From: Pseudomonas guangdongensis
GTDB lineage: Bacteria; Pseudomonadota; Gammaproteobacteria; Pseudomonadales; Pseudomonadaceae
Assembly (NCBI RefSeq): GCF_900105885.1
Contig: NZ_LT629780.1
Location: forward strand, 1,674,001-1,738,000
Length of the DNA: 64,000 nucleotides
Direction: 5' to 3'
The stretch's first letter is position 1. Each line of letters starts with the position of its first letter. The notes under the pieces are model-generated. The model was not told the origin of the DNA. It searched no databases and saw only the letters and a list, made by a program, of their open reading frames with translations. The position numbers and the translations under genes are program-made. Positions 13,415-21,161 of this stretch are shown here, piece by piece.

Positions 13415-15151
13415 TCAGAACAGCAGTTGCGGGCCGCTGCGTCCCTCGGGGAACTTCACCCCGACCTTGCGGATGCGTTTGCCGTCCATCTGCGCCACGG
13501 TCCAGAGCTGTCCCGCCCACTCGATCTGGTCGCCGACCACCGGCTCGCCGCCGATCTCGCGGGCCATCAGCTGGGCCAGCTGCAGCTCGGCGTCCTGGGC
13601 GTCGAGCTTGAGGCCGTAGAGCGCGGCCACCGCGCCGAGCTGGGCGTCGCCTTCGAGGATGAAGTCGCCGAAGAAGCGCAGGTCGCGCTGCGGCTCCTCG
13701 CTGAACAGCTTGCCGAGGGCCGGCAGGTCGTGCTCGTGGCCGATCACGCAGAGGATGTCGCCGACCTCCAGGCGGGTGCTGCCGCTGGGGTGCAGCAGTT
13801 CCTTGCGCCGGAACAGCGCGGCGATACGGGTGCCCTCGGGCATCTTCAGCTGGCGCAGCTGGGCGCCCACGCACCAGCGGTCGGCGCGCAGCTTGTAGAC
13901 GAACATCTCCCACTGGCTGGTCGGGTGGATCTGCAGGCCGGCGCGGGAGATCGGCGCTGGCTGCGGCGGCACCTCGACGCGCGCCTTGCGCGCCGCCCAG
14001 CCGAGGGTGCTGCCCTGCACCAGCAGCGAGACCAGCACGATGAAGAACGCCACGTTGAAGAACAACTGGGCATTGGGCAGTCCGGCGACCAGCGGGAACA
14101 CCGCGAGGATCACCGGCACCGCGCCGCGCAGGCCGATCCAGGAGATGAACAGGCGCTCGCGGAAGTGGAAGGCGCGGAACGGCAGCAGGCCGATGAACAC
14201 CGACAGCGGGCGGGCGAAGAGGATCATCCACAGCGACAGCAGCAGCGCCGGCACGGCGATCGGCAGCAGCTGGTGGGGGGTGAGCAGCAGGCCGAGGACC
14301 AGGAACATGCCGATCTGGCTGAGCCAGGCCAGGCCGTCGAACATGTGCAGGATGCCGTGGCGGTTGCGGATCGGCCGGTTGCCGAGCATCAGGCCGCAGG
14401 TGTAGACGGCGAGGATGCCGCTGCCGCCGATCTCCCCGGACAGCGCGTAGATCATGATCCCGCCGCTGACCGCCAGCAGCGGGTAGAGGCCGTCGGCCAC
14501 CGACAGGCGATTGACCAGCTGCAGCAGCAGCCAGCCGCCGGCCAGGCCCAGGGCGATGCCGATGCCGAACTGCTGCACCAGGCTGAACAGCACGTCCCAG
14601 GCGGTCAGGCTCTGCCCCGAGGCGAGCACGCCGATCAGGGTCACGGTGAGGAACATGGCCATCGGGTCGTTGCTGCCCGACTCGATCTCCAGGGTCGAGC
14701 CGACCCGTTCGTTGAGGCCCTTGCCGTTGAGTAGGTTGAACACCACCGCGGCGTCGGTGGAGCCGACGATGGCGCCGATCAGCAGGCCTTCGAGCAGCGT
14801 GAGGTTGAACAGCCAGGCGGCGGCCACCCCGGTCAGGCCGGCGGTGATCACCACGCCCACGGTGGCCAGCGACATCGCCGGCCACAGCGCGACGCGGAAG
14901 GTCGCCGCGCGGGTGCGCATGCCGCCGTCGAGGAGGATCACCGCCAGCGCCAGGTTGCTGACCAGGTAGGCCAGCGAGTAGTCGTTGAACACGATGCCGC
15001 CGATGCCGTCGACGCCGGCGAGCATGCCGACCGCGAGGAAGATCACCAGGACGGGGATGCCGATGCGCGCCGAAAACGAGCTGACCAGGATGCTGACGCC
15101 CACCAGCAGGGCACCGATGAAGAACAAGCTGTTGACGGCCGCAGGATCCAA
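13415..15151 (-). CDS. potassium/proton antiporter (CPA1, NhaP2/CvrA-like)
   Basis: 578-residue inner-membrane antiporter. About twelve hydrophobic helices occupy residues 5-385 and include [18 protein letters not shown] and the [12 protein letters not shown] segment with the conserved Asp of CPA1 exchangers. A cytoplasmic TrkA-C/RCK-like domain (about 400-490, [15 protein letters not shown]) and a C-terminal CorC/HlyC-like domain ([17 protein letters not shown]) follow. This is the layout of the NhaP2/CvrA K+/H+ antiporter, usually nucleotide- or pH-gated. The ATG at 15193 is possible, but TTG at 15151 has GGGAG 6 bp upstream and removes a non-conserved basic leader, so I prefer it. Confidence 0.88.
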   Translation of the reverse strand: MDPAAVNSLFFIGALLVGVSILVSSFSARIGIPVLVIFLAVGMLAGVDGIGGIVFNDYSLAYLVSNLALAVILLDGGMRTRAATFRVALWPAMSLATVGVVITAGLTGVAAAWLFNLTLLEGLLIGAIVGSTDAAVVFNLLNGKGLNERVGSTLEIESGSNDPMAMFLTVTLIGVLASGQSLTAWDVLFSLVQQFGIGIALGLAGGWLLLQLVNRLSVADGLYPLLAVSGGIMIYALSGEIGGSGILAVYTCGLMLGNRPIRNRHGILHMFDGLAWLSQIGMFLVLGLLLTPHQLLPIAVPALLLSLWMILFARPLSVFIGLLPFRAFHFRERLFISWIGLRGAVPVILAVFPLVAGLPNAQLFFNVAFFIVLVSLLVQGSTLGWAARKARVEVPPQPAPISRAGLQIHPTSQWEMFVYKLRADRWCVGAQLRQLKMPEGTRIAALFRRKELLHPSGSTRLEVGDILCVIGHEHDLPALGKLFSEEPQRDLRFFGDFILEGDAQLGAVAALYGLKLDAQDAELQLAQLMAREIGGEPVVGDQIEWAGQLWTVAQMDGKRIRKVGVKFPEGRSGPQLLF

Positions 15152-15399
15152 AGGCTTCTCCCGTGTGCGGGGTTGACGGCAAGGCGGTTTCATGCAGGGT
15201 GCATGCCAAGCGATTCTAACCCGTTGATTTATCGAATGGTCAAAAAATATCCGTGAATTTTTGTGACGATTTTTCTGTCTCCGGCCGCTCTGCGCCGCGA
15301 CTGCGGAGGACGCTGGCGAACTGCTAGACTGCGCGCCACCCCGTTTTCCTGGCCGGCCGCACTCGCGGCGCCGGCCGCTGCAGCCGGAACCCGCCGCCG

Positions 15400-16248
15400 A
15401 TGAACTACCGTCACGCCTTCCACGCCGGCAACCATGCCGATGTGCTCAAGCACGCCGTCCTCTGCCGCCTGCTCGCCCTGCTGGCGCGCAAGGACAAGCC
15501 CTTCGCCTACCTCGACAGCCATGCCGGCATCGGCTTCTACGACCTGTGCGGCGTGCAGGCCGGCAAGACCGACGAATGGCGCGAGGGCATCGGCCGCCTG
15601 TGGTTGCGCGACGACCTGCCGGCGCTGCTCGACGACTACCGGGCGACCATCGCCGCGCTCAACCCCGACGGCGGGCTGCGCTACTACCCCGGCTCGCCGG
15701 AGATCGCCCGCCGCCTGAGTCGCGCGCAGGATCGCGTGCTGCTCAACGAGAAGCACCCCGAGGACGGCCGTCTGCTCAAGGACAACATGGCCGGCGACCG
15801 GCGGGTCAGCGTGCACCTGGGCGAGGGCTGGCACCTGGCCAAGGCTCTGCTGCCGGTGGCCGAGAAGCGCGCGCTGCTGCTGATCGACCCGCCCTTCGAG
15901 CAGGCCGACGAGCTGCAGCGCTGCACCGAGGCGCTGGCCACCGCCATCGCGCGGATGCGCCAGACGGTGGTGGCGATCTGGTATCCGATCAAGGATCAGC
16001 GCCAGCTCAAGCGGTTCTACCAGGAGGCGCAGAAGAGCGGCGCGCCCAAGCTGCTGCGCGCCGAGCTGTGGGTGCATCCCACCGACAACCCGGCTGGCCT
16101 CAACGGCTCGGGCCTGCTGATCGCCAATCCGCCGTGGCCGCTGGAAGACGAGCTGCGCGAGCTGCTGCCCTACCTGGCCGAGCGCCTGGCACAGAGCCAG
16201 GGCGGCTGGCGGCTGGACTGGCTGATCGAGGAGCAGGCGGGCGGCTGA
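15400..16248 (+). CDS. rlmJ: 23S rRNA (adenine(2030)-N6)-methyltransferase RlmJ
   Basis: 282-residue SAM-dependent methyltransferase acting on A2030 of 23S rRNA. The N-terminal [18 protein letters not shown] is diagnostic for RlmJ, followed by [13 protein letters not shown] (SAM loop) and LLLIDPPFE, the DPPF catalytic motif. The C-terminal [17 protein letters not shown] is also conserved. Length is the family standard. It diverges from the antiporter gene across a 248-bp AT-richer spacer likely to hold both promoters, and is convergent with msrA. Confidence 0.93.
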   Translation: MNYRHAFHAGNHADVLKHAVLCRLLALLARKDKPFAYLDSHAGIGFYDLCGVQAGKTDEWREGIGRLWLRDDLPALLDDYRATIAALNPDGGLRYYPGSPEIARRLSRAQDRVLLNEKHPEDGRLLKDNMAGDRRVSVHLGEGWHLAKALLPVAEKRALLLIDPPFEQADELQRCTEALATAIARMRQTVVAIWYPIKDQRQLKRFYQEAQKSGAPKLLRAELWVHPTDNPAGLNGSGLLIANPPWPLEDELRELLPYLAERLAQSQGGWRLDWLIEEQAGG

Positions 16249-16330
16249 GACCGCCGGGAGTGCGCCGGGCGGACCAAGCGCTAGCGCGCGGCCGTGGTGC
16301 GCGCGGTGCCCACGGCGCGCCCCTCGCCGC

Positions 16331-16978
16331 TCACTCCGGCAGGCACACCCCGGTGCCGCGCAGGCCGCAGTAGCCGCCGGGGTTCTTGGCCAGGTACTGC
16401 TGGTGGTAGGCCTCGGCGTAGTAGAAGGGCACGTCCTGGCGGATCTCGGTGGTGAGCGGGCCGTAGCCGGCGTCCGCCAGCGCGGCGGCGTAGGCGGCGG
16501 CGCTGGCCTGTGCCCGGGCCAGTTGTGCGGCCGTGGTGCAGTAGATCGCCGAGCGGTACTGGGTGCCGATGTCGTTGCCCTGGCGCATCCCCTGGGTCGG
16601 GTCGTGGGCTTCCCAGAACACCCGCAGCAGCGCCTCCAGCGAGGTTTCCCGCGGGTCGAAGACCACCCGCACCACCTCGGTATGCCCGGTCAGCCCCGAG
16701 CACACCTCGTCGTAGGTGGGGTTGGGCGTGATGCCTCCGGCGTAGCCGGCCGCGGTGACCCTGACCCCCGGCTGCTGCCACAGACGCCGTTCGGCGCCCC
16801 AGAAGCAGCCCATACCGAGCAGCAGCTCCTCGCAGCCGGCGGGGAAGGGCGGTTGCAGGGGCTGGCCGTTGACGCAGTGCGTCTCGGGCACCGGCATCGG
16901 GCTGTCGCGGCCGGGCAGGGCCTGGTCGGCGCCGGGCAGCGCCTGCTTGTGGACGAGGATTGCGGAGCGCAGGACCAT
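16331..16978 (-). CDS. msrA: peptide methionine sulfoxide reductase MsrA
   Basis: 215-residue enzyme that reduces methionine-S-sulfoxide in proteins. The catalytic Cys is C58 in [11 protein letters not shown], and resolving cysteines C204 and C212 lie in the C-terminal [15 protein letters not shown], so the thiol relay is complete. TQYRSAIY and the [13 protein letters not shown] segment are standard. The frame is open upstream but the ATG at 16978 has GGAGG at ideal spacing and gives the Pseudomonas-type length with its N-terminal extension. Confidence 0.94.
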   Translation of the reverse strand: MVLRSAILVHKQALPGADQALPGRDSPMPVPETHCVNGQPLQPPFPAGCEELLLGMGCFWGAERRLWQQPGVRVTAAGYAGGITPNPTYDEVCSGLTGHTEVVRVVFDPRETSLEALLRVFWEAHDPTQGMRQGNDIGTQYRSAIYCTTAAQLARAQASAAAYAAALADAGYGPLTTEIRQDVPFYYAEAYHQQYLAKNPGGYCGLRGTGVCLPE

Positions 16979-17131
16979 GGCGGCCTCCTGGACTGTGATG
17001 TGGATACGGCCTTTCAAGATGCCCGCCAGGGCGGCGTCCCGCAACCTTGTCACATCCTGTTGCCGGTGGTTCGCCGCCGCTGCCGGCTGGATTATGCTGG
17101 CGGCAGTTTTCACCACCAAGGACACGCCTTC

Positions 17132-17701
17132 ATGCGATCCGGACTTCTGCAACGCCTGCGCCGCGGGCTGCTGCTGGCCCTGCTCGGCGCCAGCCTGCCG
17201 GCCAATGCCGCCGGCGAAAACGTTCCCGCCAGCGCCCGTCAGGGCGACAGCGGCGAAGCCAGCCACAGCCTGGCGCTCGACGGCGCCGAGCGCGCCCGCT
17301 ACCTGAGCGAGCTCAAGCGCCTATACCCCGGCAAGAGCGCGCAGCGCGCCCTGCTCGAACACTGCAACCGCCTGCTGGAGAGCTACGCACCCTGCACCCA
17401 GGGCCGCGCGGCGCGCGAGGCGGTGCCGCTGTTCCAGCTGGAGCTGCTCGGCGACGCCCTCAAGGTGCGCGGCGAGCTGCGCCATGCCGACGGCCGGCTG
17501 AGCCTGAGCGAGCGGACCCTGCCGCTGGCCGGGCTGCCCCGCCAGCTGGGTTATCTCTATCCCGAGCAGGGCGCGCTCTGCCATGTGCTCGATCCGCGCG
17601 ATGCGACGCCGCTGCTGACCCTGAGCCGCGATCTGACCGGGGTGGCCGAGCTGACCCGGGCGCTGGGCCTGCTGATCGGCGAGCTGCAGCAAGCGGCCTG
17701 A
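17132..17701 (+). CDS. secreted protein of unknown function
   Basis: 189 residues with a clear signal peptide (basic [10 protein letters not shown], then [12 protein letters not shown], likely cut at ANA-AG). The mature part is charged and helical at first ([19 protein letters not shown]), with Cys pairs in LLEHC and YAPCTQG that could form a disulfide. I do not recognise a family. The longer open frame upstream is antisense to msrA and was discarded. A TATGCT -10-like box lies about 40 bp upstream. An intrinsic terminator follows at 17782. It occupies the place where, from memory, P. aeruginosa carries dipA between msrA and aceF, but no GGDEF/EAL motif is present. Confidence 0.7.
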   Translation: MRSGLLQRLRRGLLLALLGASLPANAAGENVPASARQGDSGEASHSLALDGAERARYLSELKRLYPGKSAQRALLEHCNRLLESYAPCTQGRAAREAVPLFQLELLGDALKVRGELRHADGRLSLSERTLPLAGLPRQLGYLYPEQGALCHVLDPRDATPLLTLSRDLTGVAELTRALGLLIGELQQAA

Positions 17702-17781
17702 GCCGTTCTGCTGATTGCCGGAACACAAGAAACCCCGCCGAGGTTATGCGTAGTCTCTGACCACTCATAATCTTGACCAGA

Positions 17782-17815
17782 ATGCCGTATCCCACCTCGG
17801 GGTATGGCATTTTTT
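17782..17815 (+). terminator. intrinsic terminator after the 17132-17701 gene
   Basis: ATGCCGTATCCC pairs with GGGGTATGGCAT (12 bp, two G-U pairs) around a 5-base loop and runs directly into TTTTTT. It ends the core segment; accessory sequence begins just beyond. Confidence 0.8.
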
Positions 17816-17825
17816 GCATCTGACC

Positions 17826-18055
17826 AAGATTAGGTGGTTGCTGGCAGACAAGGGCTACGATGCCGAGCACTTGCGCCAGTACTGCGACCGTTACCGGATG
17901 CCGCCTGTGATTCCGCTGCGAGCCATAAAACGCAAGCCCAAGCCGGGATGACCAAGGCTGTTCGACCGCCCGAAATACCGGCAGCGCGACATCATCGAGC
18001 GGATGTTCGGCTAGCTGAAGGAGATCCGCCGAATTAATCGCCCCGAATCCCCACT
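17826..18055 (+). pseudogene. IS5-family transposase fragment with two nonsense mutations
   Basis: One reading frame gives the C-terminal third of an IS5/IS427-type DDE transposase: WLLADKGYDAEHLR..., then FDRPKYRQRDIIERMFG and LKEIRRINRP. The ERMFG(W)LKEIRRI stretch carries the catalytic Glu of the DDE triad. The frame is interrupted by TGA at 17949 (where CGA, Arg, is expected) and TAG at 18012 (where TGG, Trp, is expected). Both are single transitions. The N-terminal two thirds are missing. It is dead and marks the edge of the island. Confidence 0.8.
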
Positions 18056-18098
18056 AAGTGCGGAAAGTGACTTGGCTAAACGCTTACGCCAAGGAGGT

Positions 18099-19271
18099 TC
18101 AGAAAGAGTAAGCCAGCTGTGTCCAAATGCGGGGTTGGCGCTCTATGTCGTTCTGCGCCGGATGGTCGCCGACTTTCCAGCCTGCCAGCGCGCTGAGGTT
18201 CCAGGTGCGATCCGACCATCCCGCCCCAAAGCCTGACGCGGAGAGACGACGGGGCGAGGTGTCGGTGGTCCAGCTAGGTGTATTGAGGCGCGCGACGCCG
18301 TGATCGGCGAATGCGACCAGTCGCCAGGTAGTGGTCAGGGCGTAGCGCAGTTCGACGCTGGCTAGCCAGCCCTTGTCGCCGAATGCTGCGGTCTGATGCA
18401 TGGCGCGCGCACCGAACACACCGCCGACATAGAGTTTTTCCGAGTCGTCCAGATTGTCATCGCTCCACTGGCCCTGGGCGCGAACGTACAGGGCCAGGCG
18501 CCCTCCCAGTTGCTGCAGGCGCGCAAGGTCGGCGCGCAGCACACTGAAACGGCCCGCATCGGCCTTGCCCACTAGCGAATAGGGCGAGCCATCGATATTC
18601 AGGCTGCCCTCGCTCCAGCGCAGTGAAAGGCTAGTCTCGGCTCCGTTCAGCAAGTCGTCTCGGACAGTGCCGGAGAGGCCGTAGCTGAGCACGCGGGATC
18701 GTTTTTCACTGTGTACGCCGAGCAGTCCAATTTCATCCTGCAGGCGTTTGTCGTCGAACTGCAGCCGGGCTTTGAGGTTGAACACCTCGTATTGAAGGAG
18801 CGGTTGGATGATGAATGCACTGGCAGTGCGGGTCTTGCCCTTGGCGGCAAGTATTTCGAGCTCATCGCCCAGCTCGTAGGACAGGTCCGAGAGGATAACG
18901 CCCAGTCGGCTCGACCAGGGGCCGACGTCCAGATGATAGGCAGCCCAGTGGTAATGACCTTCCTCGGCCGAGCCCATGCTGCGCAGACTCAGCAGGTCGT
19001 TCTGGTCAAGCAGGCCATGCAGGTTGATGGCGCTAGAGAATCGGGCTTGGTCGTCATGGCCGCCGAAGTTGTCCACTGCCAGGCCACCACTGATGAACGG
19101 CATCGCACTCAGATCATCGGGCGGATCATAGGTGGTGTTGCCCAGCGTCAGGCTGCTGCGCGATGGCAGGTCGGGGATTTCCTGAAAGGGCAGCAACTGC
19201 GCCGCTGCGTTGGCTAGGCAGGAACCTGCAAGTGCAGACAATGCGAACAACAGGCGACAAGCCAATCGCAT
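18099..19271 (-). CDS. POTRA-less TpsB-like outer-membrane beta-barrel protein
   Basis: 390 residues: a signal peptide (MRLACRLLFALSALAGSCLA, cut near NAAA) followed after about 35 residues by a complete TpsB-type beta-barrel. It aligns end to end with the barrel half of the neighbouring TpsB. Shared blocks include LQFDDKRL, GSLNIDG, QGQW and DNLD(D)SEK, the loop-6 region (VGGVFGARAM here, LGGAYGVRAY there), ELRYAL and DHG. It ends in Phe like an outer-membrane barrel. No POTRA sequence exists between signal and barrel, and the open frame shows no decay. POTRA domains bind the secreted partner in known TpsB proteins, so this one cannot work in the standard way. It may be a helper pore, an adhesin retention site, or a remnant. 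It lies 234 bp downstream of tpsB. Start: AGG lies 10 bp before the ATG at 19271; an ATG at 19280 is also possible. Confidence 0.8.
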   Translation of the reverse strand: MRLACRLLFALSALAGSCLANAAAQLLPFQEIPDLPSRSSLTLGNTTYDPPDDLSAMPFISGGLAVDNFGGHDDQARFSSAINLHGLLDQNDLLSLRSMGSAEEGHYHWAAYHLDVGPWSSRLGVILSDLSYELGDELEILAAKGKTRTASAFIIQPLLQYEVFNLKARLQFDDKRLQDEIGLLGVHSEKRSRVLSYGLSGTVRDDLLNGAETSLSLRWSEGSLNIDGSPYSLVGKADAGRFSVLRADLARLQQLGGRLALYVRAQGQWSDDNLDDSEKLYVGGVFGARAMHQTAAFGDKGWLASVELRYALTTTWRLVAFADHGVARLNTPSWTTDTSPRRLSASGFGAGWSDRTWNLSALAGWKVGDHPAQNDIERQPRIWTQLAYSF

Positions 19272-19442
19272 ACAAGGCATACCTGGGTAATCGTCGGGAC
19301 AGGCTCGGGGTATACGAGCGCACAGTGGCGAGGCAGGGTATGGTTTCAGGTTCTTGCTTTGCAAGCCAAACGGGCCGATACCTGGCGCAGGCCATTGTCG
19401 GATGGACAGCGCTCTTCTTGTCCACCATTGCGAGCGTGCAGT

Positions 19443-19468
19443 GGTGGACGGGTAAAGTGCCGTCCACC
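19443..19468. other. perfect 9-bp hairpin between tpsB and the second barrel gene
   Basis: GGTGGACGG pairs with CCGTCCACC around GTAAAGTG. No T-run follows on either strand. It lies in the 234-bp gap and could attenuate or protect the tpsB transcript; otherwise this gap shows no gene. Confidence 0.4.
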
Positions 19469-19505
19469 CTGCAGGAAGCCGCCCCGAATGCGGGTCAACC
19501 GATGC

Positions 19506-21158
19506 TTAGAAAAACCGTACCATCTGCGCCCACACCCTTGGGCTACGCTCGACGTCGCTTTGCGCGTCGTCATTACCTAGCTTCCAGGCGGCTACAGTGT
19601 TGATCTGCCAGCCGTATGCGGCCCACCGGGCGCCGACGCCGGTACCCGACAGGCTGCGGTGGTTCTCGCCACTGCTCCAGGTGTCCTTGTTTAGCCGTAC
19701 CTGCCCATGGTCGATGAAGGTGCTCAGCTGCCAGGCATCGCTCAGCGCGTAGCGAAGTTCGAGGTTGGCCAGCCAGCCCTGGTCGCCGGATGCCTCACCC
19801 TGGGGGTAGGCGCGCACACCATAGGCACCGCCGAGGCTGATTTTCTCCGAGCTATCCAGGTTGCCGTCGGCCCACTGGCCCTGCAGTTGGCCGTACAGGC
19901 TGAAACGCTCGCTCAGGCGCTGCAGGCGCACCAGGCTCGGGTTGAGCTTATGGAAGCGGCCCTGGGTGCCCGCAGTCAGATCGTCGATGGCCTGGTTGAG
20001 TTCGCCATCGATGTTCAGGCTACCCTGACTCCAGGACAGGGCGAAGCTGTTCACGCCACCGCCGAACAGGTCGTCGCGGCTGTTGCCGGTGAGGCTGGCG
20101 ATGACCATGCGCGAGCGCTTGTCGCTCTTGCTGTCGAACAGGTCGATGTCATCCTTCAGGCGCTTGTCATCGAACTGCAATTGCGCATACAGGGAAAAGT
20201 CCCGACTGCGTACCAGCGGCTGGATCGTATAGAGACTGGCGATACGCGCATTGCCGTGCGCCTTGAGATCGTCGAAATCCTTTTCCAGCTGGTAATCCAT
20301 GTCCGAATAGGCAACCCCTACCTGGGTGGCCCAGTTGCCGATTGGCAACTGGTAGCCAATGCGGCCGTACTGCTGGTCTTCGTCCGAAGCCATGGCACGC
20401 AGTGACAGGCGATCCCCCAGCCCCAGCGGACTATTGACGTTGAGCGTGCCGCCCAGCCGGTATTCGCCGGTGAAGCGGTTGCCGTAGTTGTCGGCATCCA
20501 CCGAGCCGGATAGCAAGGGGCCGGGCTGCACGTCCACCAACAGGTCGGTGGCACCGACCGAGGCGCCTGGTTTGAGGGTGGACTTCACCTCTACCCCAGG
20601 CGTGTCGGCGAGCAGCAATAGGCTGCGTTCCAGCGCTGCGGAGCGCACGGCATCACCAGGCTTGAGAGCGGCAAGCGGCGCCAGGGCTGCGCCCGACACC
20701 CGCGACTGATTGTTCAGACCGACTTCGCCGTAGCGACCTTCCATTACGGCGATCTGCACCACACCGCCATCGATTTCCTGGGCCGGAATATAGGCCCGGG
20801 CCAGGGGATAGCCGCGTTCGCGATACAGGCGAGTGATGCGATTGGCGCCGGCCTGCAGTTCGCCGAGAGAAACCGTGCGGCCTTGCAGGTCGGCTAGCAG
20901 GGGCAGCAGCTCTTCGCTGGCGAGGGCGCTGTTGCCCTGCAGGGTAAAACTGTTGATCGCCAGGCTTGGCCCGCTCTTGTTCATCTCGGTCGAGGGCGCA
21001 TCGGGCAGGTTCAGCTCCAGCCGCTGCTTGCCGGGCAGTTGCAGCGGGCGTTGATCAATCACCTGCTGCGACTGTCCAGCATCCGGCAAGATAGTCGCCA
21101 TCACAGGCAGCGACAGCAGTGATACGGCACCGCCGAGCAATGTGTGAGCGAAACGCAT
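19506..21158 (-). CDS. two-partner secretion transporter TpsB (ShlB/FhaC/HecB family)
   Basis: 550-residue outer-membrane protein that secretes the adjacent TpsA. Signal peptide 1-21 (ends LPVMA). The segment to about 65 corresponds to the plug/linker. POTRA 1 spans about 66-142 (FTLQGNSALASEELLPLL, then LYRERGYPLARAYIP) and POTRA 2 about 145-212. A 16-strand barrel begins near 216 and ends in RFF. The loop-6 tip motif, usually VRGY/F, is VRAYP here, keeping the essential Arg. The ATG lies 3 bp after the tpsA stop, so the two genes are coupled in the order tpsA-tpsB. Length is typical of the family. Confidence 0.93.
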   Translation of the reverse strand: MRFAHTLLGGAVSLLSLPVMATILPDAGQSQQVIDQRPLQLPGKQRLELNLPDAPSTEMNKSGPSLAINSFTLQGNSALASEELLPLLADLQGRTVSLGELQAGANRITRLYRERGYPLARAYIPAQEIDGGVVQIAVMEGRYGEVGLNNQSRVSGAALAPLAALKPGDAVRSAALERSLLLLADTPGVEVKSTLKPGASVGATDLLVDVQPGPLLSGSVDADNYGNRFTGEYRLGGTLNVNSPLGLGDRLSLRAMASDEDQQYGRIGYQLPIGNWATQVGVAYSDMDYQLEKDFDDLKAHGNARIASLYTIQPLVRSRDFSLYAQLQFDDKRLKDDIDLFDSKSDKRSRMVIASLTGNSRDDLFGGGVNSFALSWSQGSLNIDGELNQAIDDLTAGTQGRFHKLNPSLVRLQRLSERFSLYGQLQGQWADGNLDSSEKISLGGAYGVRAYPQGEASGDQGWLANLELRYALSDAWQLSTFIDHGQVRLNKDTWSSGENHRSLSGTGVGARWAAYGWQINTVAAWKLGNDDAQSDVERSPRVWAQMVRFF

Positions 21159-21161
21159 AGA

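Noticed and set aside
19158..19603. Short plus-strand frames in the gap between the two TpsB-type genes
   Set aside because: No ribosome-binding site, no recognisable domain, and they overlap conserved barrel codons on the other strand.
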